In this document: positions 57,857 through 64,000 of the stretch, piece after piece
Numbering within the stretch: position 1 is the stretch's first letter
Layout: every line of letters starts with the position of its first letter
Assembly (NCBI GenBank): GCA_018669005.1
Contig: JABJAL010000097.1
Coordinates: 1 to 64,000, forward strand
DNA from: Nitrospinaceae bacterium
GTDB taxonomy: Bacteria > UBA8248
Reading direction: 5' to 3'
DNA: 64,000 bases
Translations under genes and position numbers: made by a program
The notes under the pieces: generated by a model
Database searches by the model: none
The model's input: only the letters and a program-made list of their open reading frames with translations
Told to the model about the DNA's origin: nothing

Positions 57857-59671
57857 ATGAGAACCGGCGCCATGCGCGGCAAAGATTATCACCTATCCCG
57901 CCCGGAGAGCCCTTTTGGAATCTCCATCCATCTTCTGCTCATCGGCCTCTACCTGGCCCTAACCTTGGGAATGACCTATCCGGTCGCCAACAACCTTTTC
58001 ACCCGGCTGCCAGTCTGGTCCCATGACGGCCTGCAAAACTACTGGAATCTATGGTGGTTCAAAACCGCCCTTATGGACCTTGGGACAAACCCTCTTTTTA
58101 CAAATCAACTTTTTCATCCCGTCGGCACAACTTTGACTGCCCACACCCTTGCCCCTTACAACGGACTGATTGGGATACCACTCCAAGCCCTCTTTGGTCT
58201 CATGGCCGCCTTCAACATTCTCTACCTCTCAACCTTCGTGCTTTCCGGCTACGGCATGCATCTGTTGATTCACCACCTTACGAAAAATCACGCGGCTGCG
58301 TTCGTGGGCGCCTTAATCTTCGCCTTCTCGCCTTACCACATGATGCACGCCCAAAATCATCTTCATTTGATGACCATCCAATACATCCCGCTTTTCGCTC
58401 TATATCTTGTTCGGCTATCGGAGAATCCTTGTACGAAAAACGGAATCGCAGCAGGAATTTTCATGGCACTCACTGCACTTTGCTCATGGAATTATTTTTT
58501 ATTCTTTCTAATTTTTATTCTCGTATTCATGATTTCCGTTTTTGCGAATGAGCGGACGAAAGTCATCAACCTGTCTTTTATTCGCGGGCTTTGCTGGCTA
58601 GGTGGAGTGTGTTTCGTGATTATCTCGCCATTTTTAATTCCACTAGCGAGAGACATCCTCACAGGCACGGTCGATATCGCAGGAGAGCGCTTCGCAAGAG
58701 CGGCCTCGGCCGATCTTGCCGCCTATTTTGTTCCCTCAAACCTACATCCTCTATGGGGCGGCAACAGCGTCTTTCAGAAAATGTACACCTCCTTTGCGGG
58801 CGGTCTGAGCGAGGGAACCGTCGCCTTCGGTTATGCGGCGCTGGCTCTCGCTGGAGTTGCTCTCCTCCGCTCCGGCTGGCGAAATATTTATATTTGGGTA
58901 ATTACACTCGCCACTTTCATGGCACTCTCGCTCGGACCAGATCTTCAGATATTCGGTGAAGAATACCTCGGCTTTACCCGACTTCCCTACAACTGGTTCA
59001 TCCAAAACACACCGTTCTTGAAAGGCGCACGTATCCCGGCACGCTTCGCTGTGATGGCCTCACTAGCTATATCCGTCCTGGCTGGCTGGGGGATGAAGTC
59101 CCTTCTCGACAATCTCAAACCGAACAAGAAGACCATGCTAATCGCGGGAGCAACAGCCCTTATCCTTTTCGAATTTCAGGCAGTTCACCCCTCTATCCCT
59201 GTCTCCATTCCCAAGCCATATACATATTTTGCCCAAGACTCAGAAGCCTATGCCGTGCTAGAGGTACCCGTCGGATTACCACAAAACGCCAGTTGGTACA
59301 TGGCCTATCAAACAGCTCACAGAAAACCGATAATCTCGGGATACATTTCCAGGGTGGTGTCAAAATCCTGGAAATTTATCGAAAATGACCCGTTCGTGAG
59401 GCTTCTCCATTTCCCAGAACGAATTACCTCAGAAACGATCAACACCAAGCCTGCCGGGCTTATCAAACACAAAATAAAATATGTCTTAGTCCACAAAACC
59501 AAAGAATTTTACGAATTTCTTGACAACCCCTACTTCGACCACACGAAAGTTCGTTACGCCAGGGGAAAAAGGAAGAAAATATTTCTCAAAAATATACACG
59601 AGCTACTTTTAAAACATACGAAACGCTCACCCCTGTCTAGCGATAACATCATCGTGTATCAGGTGTATTAG
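57857..59671 (+). CDS. Large GT-C-like membrane protein (glycan assembly), copy A
   Basis: A 604-residue membrane protein with about 12 or more hydrophobic segments and a C-terminal non-membrane region of ~200 residues. N-terminal first loop: WSHDGLQNYWNLWWFKTALM then GTNPLFTNQLFHPVGTTLTA, and HLAP-type APYNGLIGIPLQALFGL. The layout is that of GT-C glycosyltransferases with an acidic residue in the first outer loop (HD). It has a close paralogue facing it (60524-62314), with a GT2 gene between. Start is uncertain (57857 or 57872). It is likely to transfer a sugar from a lipid carrier to surface glycan. Confidence 0.75.
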   Translation: MRTGAMRGKDYHLSRPESPFGISIHLLLIGLYLALTLGMTYPVANNLFTRLPVWSHDGLQNYWNLWWFKTALMDLGTNPLFTNQLFHPVGTTLTAHTLAPYNGLIGIPLQALFGLMAAFNILYLSTFVLSGYGMHLLIHHLTKNHAAAFVGALIFAFSPYHMMHAQNHLHLMTIQYIPLFALYLVRLSENPCTKNGIAAGIFMALTALCSWNYFLFFLIFILVFMISVFANERTKVINLSFIRGLCWLGGVCFVIISPFLIPLARDILTGTVDIAGERFARAASADLAAYFVPSNLHPLWGGNSVFQKMYTSFAGGLSEGTVAFGYAALALAGVALLRSGWRNIYIWVITLATFMALSLGPDLQIFGEEYLGFTRLPYNWFIQNTPFLKGARIPARFAVMASLAISVLAGWGMKSLLDNLKPNKKTMLIAGATALILFEFQAVHPSIPVSIPKPYTYFAQDSEAYAVLEVPVGLPQNASWYMAYQTAHRKPIISGYISRVVSKSWKFIENDPFVRLLHFPERITSETINTKPAGLIKHKIKYVLVHKTKEFYEFLDNPYFDHTKVRYARGKRKKIFLKNIHELLLKHTKRSPLSSDNIIVYQVY

Positions 59672-60410
59672 GGTAGGTGTCGCAAAGAGGGTACAGCATG
59701 AGGTATGGGGAAAATAAAAATTTCTTTTTCAAGGAGTACATCATCACAAGTGTTTTTAAGTAAGACCATCCGAAGGCAATGAGCTTGGCATTGGATCTTC
59801 CCGAATGCCGAGCACTGTATTGAAATGGGACCTCCTGAACTTTGAGGCCTATGGCAACTGCCCGAAGGAGAATTTCCTGAAGAATATCGAAATTTGTTGC
59901 CACTGGATTGATTTGCTCCACCAACTCTTTTCGATAAATTCGGTAACCACTGCTTAAATCCAAAACCGGTACAGCAAAAATCCATCCGAAGGTAAAGTTT
60001 AGTATCCGGCTGAGTAGCCATCTTGTAGCTGGCATTTCAGCACTACCGCCAGCCACATAACGAGAGGCGATCACTAAATCTGAGTGGGCCGCCGCCTGAG
60101 TCATTTGACCAATAAATTTAGGCGGATGCGAGAGGTCTGCATCCAGAGTTAGGATGAGCTTACCGCGTCCATTCCTAAAACCTGTCCGAAGCGCGCCTCC
60201 GTATCCCTTTTCCTCCTGGGTATGGAGAGTCGCACCAAATTGGCGACAGACATTTTCCGTCTCATCGGGAGCCCCATTGTCGACTACCAGTATCTCGAAT
60301 GCGATGCCGATTTCCTTCAACTCTTTGTGTAACTCCGGTAGGAGGAGCTTTAAATTTTCGGCTTCTCCAAGCGCCGGAATGACAATGCTCAATTCAGGAA
60401 TTTCTGACAT
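59649..60410 (-). CDS. Glycosyltransferase family 2 (dolichol-phosphate-mannose-synthase-like)
   Basis: A ~253-residue GT2. LSIVIPALGEAENLKLLLPE, ILVVDNGAPDETENVCRQFG, the Asp pair in LILTLDADLSHPPKFI, SDLVIASRYVAGGSAEMPAT and SSGYRIYRKELVEQINPVAT with NFDILQEILLRAVAIGLKVQ show a DPM1-like polyprenyl-phosphate sugar transferase. ATG at 60410 has GGAAGA upstream; an ATG at 60464 or 60512 is possible. It overlaps copy A by 23 bases at the 3' ends and lies between the two GT-C-like paralogues. It should feed a polyprenyl-phosphate sugar to one or both. Confidence 0.85.
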   Translation of the reverse strand: MSEIPELSIVIPALGEAENLKLLLPELHKELKEIGIAFEILVVDNGAPDETENVCRQFGATLHTQEEKGYGGALRTGFRNGRGKLILTLDADLSHPPKFIGQMTQAAAHSDLVIASRYVAGGSAEMPATRWLLSRILNFTFGWIFAVPVLDLSSGYRIYRKELVEQINPVATNFDILQEILLRAVAIGLKVQEVPFQYSARHSGRSNAKLIAFGWSYLKTLVMMYSLKKKFLFSPYLMLYPLCDTYPNTPDTR

Positions 60411-60523
60411 AAGAAAATCTTCCAAACCGGGGGAACCTGATTTCAGATAATGCCTCAAGGCCATGTGAAAAATCTGAATAAAACTCCTGGACACGCCACC
60501 ATGCCCAGCCAAGCAAACTACAT

Positions 60524-62314
60524 CTAATACACCTTATACACAGTGATATTTTCTCCCGAAAGTGGCGAGCGCTTCAGATGCCGTGACAACAGCTTATGAA
60601 TGTTCGCAAGAAACGCCTCTTTTTTTTCTCCTCTCACAATCCGCACTTTCGTATGATCAAAATACGGGGCGTCAACGACATTATAAAATTTATTATTCCT
60701 GTGGACCAAGACATATTTTATTTTATTCCTGATAAGTCCGACAGGCATAGTGTCTAGGGTTGCCGGGGTAATCAGCTCGGGATAATGGAGGAGCCGCACA
60801 AATGGATCCTCGTTGATAAACTTCCAATTTTTGGGAATCACTCGGGAAATGTATCCCGAGATTATCGGCTTTTGGTGAACCGTCTGGTAGGCCATGTATA
60901 GATTAACGTTTTGCGGCATAGCAACAGGAACGTCTAGAATCGAGTAGGCTCCTTTATCTTGAGCAAATTTCTTGTATGGCTCGGGCACTTTCATCTCGGT
61001 AAAAACGGGCTTGGCCATAAATTCGAAAAGAATGAGACCAGCCACCATAGTAGAGAACAAAGCTCTTTGACGCGGCGCAAAGCCTAAGAGAATCTTCTTC
61101 AGACCTAATCCAGCCAAAACAGAAAGCGCCAGGACGGTCATCACCGTAAAGCGGGCTGGCACCCGTGCCCCCTTGAGAATCGGAGTGTGCTGAATGAGCC
61201 AATTATAAGGAAGGCGGGTGAAGCCGAGGTATTCTTTACCAAATACTTGCAAGTCAGGCCCAAGTGAGAGCACCAAGAAAAGAGCAAAAACGGCAACCCA
61301 CAATCGCGTTAAACGCTGCTCCACTCTCAAAACACCCACCACGCCTAAAAAAAGCGCCGTGTATCCTAAAAACACCGTTCCTTCTGAAACGCCACCCGAC
61401 AATTTTGAGTAAAGCCCCCGGATAAAAACAGAATCTCCCCACAGGGGATGTAAGTTAGAGGGAACAAAAAACGCTGCCAAATCAGCTGAATACTCTCTAG
61501 CCCCGCCCTCGCCCGCAATGTTTATCTCTCCCGACAAAATCACTCGTAGGAGGGGAATCAGGAACGGCGATACGAGGAAAAGACATACTCCCATCATTCC
61601 ACAGAGGGCATACAAAAATTTAGGTTGAGTCATCGCCCCCTTCTCATTGAGATACGCCCATATCAAGAACACGAGAACGAAAAGCAGAATGAATAATAAA
61701 TAATTCCAGTCGGACAGAGCCGTAAGCGCCATATACACCCCGGCCAAAATTGCGTACTTAGCGCCAGGCCGCTCAAGTAACTTCAGGAGATAAAGAATAA
61801 ACAAAGGGATGAACTGAATGCTCAATAAATTTAGATGAAATTTAGCGTGCAACATGTGCCAGGGAGCGAAGGTAAAAATTATCGCTCCCACTAGCGACGA
61901 CTGGCGGTCCTCTGTCAGGTGATATATCAACAAATACATTCCGAGCACCGAGAGAATAAATGTTGAGAGATAAATCAACCCAAACGTCGCCGATAGACCG
62001 AATAGAAGCTGAAGTGGAATCCCGATGAGGCCGTAGTAAGGAGTGAGCGTATGCGAGGCAAGCGTGGTTCCTATTGGCGCAAAAAGGTAGCTTGTATAGA
62101 CAGGATTCGTTCCGAGATCTAAAAGCGCCATTTTGAACCACCAAAGGTTCCAGTAATACAGTGAAACATCCATATACTTCGTCGGCACCGTGTTTTCCGC
62201 GAGGTGCAAAACGGTTGGCCATGTCATTCCCAGAGCGGCAACGACACAGATGAGAAACACCCAAAGATGGGAGCGCACTCTAAGAGAGAAAAACCGAGAC
62301 ACTTTATCCTCCAT
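60524..62314 (-). CDS. Large GT-C-like membrane protein (glycan assembly), copy B
   Basis: A 596-residue membrane protein, paralogue of 57857-59671. The shared core reads YYWNLWWFKMALLDLGTNPV versus NYWNLWWFKTALMDLGTNPL; also YGLIGIPLQLLFGL, KGARVPARFTVMTVLALSVL, HQKPIISGYISRVIPKNWKF and the common C-terminus (...FDHTKVR.. K(R)SPLSG(S)(E)NI). About half or more of the positions agree. It faces copy A in inverted orientation with the GT2 gene between. Function as in copy A. Confidence 0.77.
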   Translation of the reverse strand: MEDKVSRFFSLRVRSHLWVFLICVVAALGMTWPTVLHLAENTVPTKYMDVSLYYWNLWWFKMALLDLGTNPVYTSYLFAPIGTTLASHTLTPYYGLIGIPLQLLFGLSATFGLIYLSTFILSVLGMYLLIYHLTEDRQSSLVGAIIFTFAPWHMLHAKFHLNLLSIQFIPLFILYLLKLLERPGAKYAILAGVYMALTALSDWNYLLFILLFVLVFLIWAYLNEKGAMTQPKFLYALCGMMGVCLFLVSPFLIPLLRVILSGEINIAGEGGAREYSADLAAFFVPSNLHPLWGDSVFIRGLYSKLSGGVSEGTVFLGYTALFLGVVGVLRVEQRLTRLWVAVFALFLVLSLGPDLQVFGKEYLGFTRLPYNWLIQHTPILKGARVPARFTVMTVLALSVLAGLGLKKILLGFAPRQRALFSTMVAGLILFEFMAKPVFTEMKVPEPYKKFAQDKGAYSILDVPVAMPQNVNLYMAYQTVHQKPIISGYISRVIPKNWKFINEDPFVRLLHYPELITPATLDTMPVGLIRNKIKYVLVHRNNKFYNVVDAPYFDHTKVRIVRGEKKEAFLANIHKLLSRHLKRSPLSGENITVYKVY

Positions 62315-62521
62315 TTTATGGATGGCCTTTTAAAAAGCCCTATCGCCTACTTTTTCTATTCAGCTCAACAATTTTCATGTGAGCCGCCTCCGAAAATAGC
62401 ACTACTTTCAAAACTCTCATAGGAAATGATACAACTTCTGGGCAGTTCAATTCCAAATCCAAGGAATAAAAGCTCTATATCCAAGGGGGCTAAATTCCTT
62501 AACATTAAAATCAAAGGTAAA

Positions 62522-63358
62522 ATGAAAAAGCACCAAGACCTCGCGGGCAAACTTCACACATCGGAATCCAATGTTGAACCTGCGAACCAGGATGCCCCAA
62601 GCCCAGTTCGATTTATTGTCCTAGCCTACAACGAAGGCCCGAATCTCGAACTGTTGTGCAACCGCATTCAAGGCGTCATGGAAAACCTCGAGCGAAAATA
62701 TGAAATTTTCATCGTTAACGACGGGAGCAGCGACAATACCAGCGAAGTTGTAGACTCACTCAAAACAAGACTTCCCATCAGAGAATTGCGACACGAGGTG
62801 AACCGGGGGGTAGCGTCGGCCTTCCTCACCGGCTTCCGGGCGGCTCTTGAGGACGCCGATGACGAGGACCCCCTGATAGTCATGGAGGGGGACGGAACAA
62901 GCGATCCCGCCGTAGTGCCGCAAATGCTGGAGCAGCTGTCACCGCCGTGCGATATCGTCATTGCATCGCGCTATGCGCCTGGAGGGCGCTATGTGAAATT
63001 CCCTATTAAAAGACTCGTGTTGAGTGGCGGGGCAAACACCTTGCTGTGTAGATTGTGCCCTGTTGCTGGCGTCCGAGATTACACCATCTTCTACCGAACA
63101 TACCGCGCCGGTCCCCTCCGCCAGGCCCTCGCCGAATACGGCGACGACTTCACGAGCACAGAAGGGTTCGCCTGCAATGCCGAAATGCTTCTTCGGCTTG
63201 AAGGTTTTATCGGAATAGTGAGAGAGGTGCCTTTCGTGTACGATTACGGACTGAAAAAAGGCGCCAGTTCGATACAAATTTCCGGGAATCTTCTTGCATA
63301 CGCTCGGCTTTTCCGCATTTTCCTAACACGGCGGAGAAAGAAAAAAATATCGAATTGA
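62522..63358 (+). CDS. Glycosyltransferase family 2 (DPM1-like)
   Basis: A 278-residue GT2. RFIVLAYNEGPNLELLCNRI, IFIVNDGSSDNTSEVVDSLK, VMEGDGTSDPAVVPQMLEQL (DxD-like EGDG), CDIVIASRYAPGGRYVKFPI, and AGVRDYTIFYRTYRAGPLRQ. The usual DAD of DPM1 reads EGDG, an acceptable metal site. ATG 62522 has AAAGG upstream. It probably glycosylates a polyprenyl phosphate or a glycan chain. Divergent from copy B and followed by the epimerase gene after 30 bases. Confidence 0.84.
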   Translation: MKKHQDLAGKLHTSESNVEPANQDAPSPVRFIVLAYNEGPNLELLCNRIQGVMENLERKYEIFIVNDGSSDNTSEVVDSLKTRLPIRELRHEVNRGVASAFLTGFRAALEDADDEDPLIVMEGDGTSDPAVVPQMLEQLSPPCDIVIASRYAPGGRYVKFPIKRLVLSGGANTLLCRLCPVAGVRDYTIFYRTYRAGPLRQALAEYGDDFTSTEGFACNAEMLLRLEGFIGIVREVPFVYDYGLKKGASSIQISGNLLAYARLFRIFLTRRRKKKISN

Positions 63359-63388
63359 ATCGGTGCGGTTCGATCAAAGGACGAGTGA

Positions 63389-64000
63389 ATGCAAATATTG
63401 ATCACAGGAGGAGCAGGTTTCATCGGTTGCAACTTAGCAGCAAAGGGCATCCGAGAGGGACATGCCATTACCGTTCTAGATAATTTATCCCGTGCGGGCT
63501 CCTTCCTGAATTTAGAATGGCTACGCTCTTTGGGCAAATTCGATTTCGTCGAGGCTGACATCCGCGATTTCGACACCCTTTCGGACCTACTAAACGCCCA
63601 AAAGTATGACGCCATATTTCATGACTCCGCCCAGGTGGCGGTAACCACCTCGGTGGAAGACCCCCGGACAGACTTTGAGATAAACGCACTCGGCACCTTC
63701 AATCTCCTTGAAGCCATACGGCTGAGCGAGAGTGACCCCGTTCTCATTTACGCCTCCACCAACAAGGTATACGGAGCACTTCCATCCCTGAACATCGGGG
63801 AGAAAAATGGTCGTTATTCGTTCCGAGATCAACCTGACGGGGTTCCAGAAACCATGCCCCTTGATTTCCATTCCCCCTACGGTTGCTCGAAAGGGGCCGC
63901 CGAGCAATATGTCCTCGACTACCGGCGCATATATGGCTTGCGGTCCATCGTCTTCCGCCAGTCTTGCATCTATGGCCCCCGGCAGATGGGTGTTGAAGAT
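63389..64000 (+). CDS. NDP-sugar epimerase/dehydratase (extended SDR), cut by window end
   Basis: The first 204 codons of an extended SDR: MQILITGGAGFIGCNLAAKG, VLDNLSRAGSFLNLEWLRSL, GRYSFRDQ and SPYGCSKGAAEQYVLDYRR. The ASTNKVYG box is that of CDP-paratose/CDP-tyvelose-2-epimerase (RfbE) type rather than GalE, whose box is SSAAVYG. Catalytic Tyr and Lys (YGCSK) are present and IYGPRQMG follows. The gene continues past 64000. It should make an activated deoxysugar for the surface glycan of this locus. Confidence 0.85.
   Translation, partial: MQILITGGAGFIGCNLAAKGIREGHAITVLDNLSRAGSFLNLEWLRSLGKFDFVEADIRDFDTLSDLLNAQKYDAIFHDSAQVAVTTSVEDPRTDFEINALGTFNLLEAIRLSESDPVLIYASTNKVYGALPSLNIGEKNGRYSFRDQPDGVPETMPLDFHSPYGCSKGAAEQYVLDYRRIYGLRSIVFRQSCIYGPRQMGVED

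Noticed and set aside
1-64000. tRNA, rRNA, CRISPR arrays and complete insertion sequences
   Set aside because: No T-loop or acceptor-stem patterns, no repeat-spacer arrays and no transposase reading frames were seen on either strand.

Overview
The window looks like a piece of chromosome from an uncultured, GC-rich, Gram-negative bacterium. Gene order (ispA-xseB-xseA-folD), long-chain prenyl synthase, class III CoA-transferases, MaoC pairs, NIPSNAP, hydantoinase-like genes and many two-carbon/hydroxyacid oxidoreductases fit Tectomicrobia, Nitrospinota or 'deltaproteobacterial' type lineages, but no ribosomal marker is present and the assignment is weak. The cell decodes UGA as selenocysteine: its selD gene has an in-frame TGA at the active-site position followed by a hairpin with bacterial SECIS geometry. 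No rRNA, tRNA, CRISPR array or insertion sequence was seen.

Layout. 0-3.1 kb (minus): isoprenoid and exonuclease VII genes plus folD. 3.4-5.6 kb (plus): cysE, cysteine desulfurase and an IscU scaffold, a sulfur-mobilising operon. 5.6-16 kb: scattered metabolic genes (beta-hydroxyacid dehydrogenase, ADP-forming acyl-CoA synthetase with a split MaoC pair, a cupin/Gfo-Idh/thioredoxin-like operon, SDR, CapA-like, PPC domain, metallo-beta-lactamase fold, NIPSNAP). 16-20.9 kb: half-size TauE protein, GyrI-like protein, a membrane class III nucleotide cyclase with an altered base-recognition residue, a decayed molybdopterin oxidoreductase, GreA-like factor, class IV aminotransferase. 21-29 kb (minus): hydantoinase/oxoprolinase HyuAB, hydroxyacid dehydrogenase, aminotransferase, Maf and polyprenyl synthase.

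29.2-33.3 kb is the most unusual part. thiI is followed by an AT-rich segment with two divergent genes, one an Abi-like HEPN protein and the other a probable HEPN-like protein, and beyond them lies a diverged second copy of the last ~45 codons of thiI. This resembles a mobile or defence island sitting at the 3' end of thiI. 33.5-42.5 kb: histidine kinase, Gfo/Idh, racemase-like protein, aldo/keto reductase, DMT transporter, pentapeptide-repeat protein, cupin and selD. 42.8-55.7 kb: acyl-CoA and hydroxyacid metabolism, second MaoC pair with CaiB/BaiF transferase, PilZ protein, tandem aldo/keto reductases, MFS-like transporter, SDR, second DMT transporter, two gene remnants and a third D-2-hydroxyacid dehydrogenase. 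55.9-64 kb: YifB/ComM ATPase and a surface-glycan locus in which two paralogous GT-C-like membrane proteins face each other around a GT2 gene, followed by another GT2 and an NDP-sugar epimerase cut by the window end.

At least six gene remnants (thiI tail, molybdopterin oxidoreductase, amidohydrolases, alpha/beta hydrolase, histidine-kinase tail) show active turnover of catabolic genes. Assignments rest on reading motifs by eye; no database search was possible.
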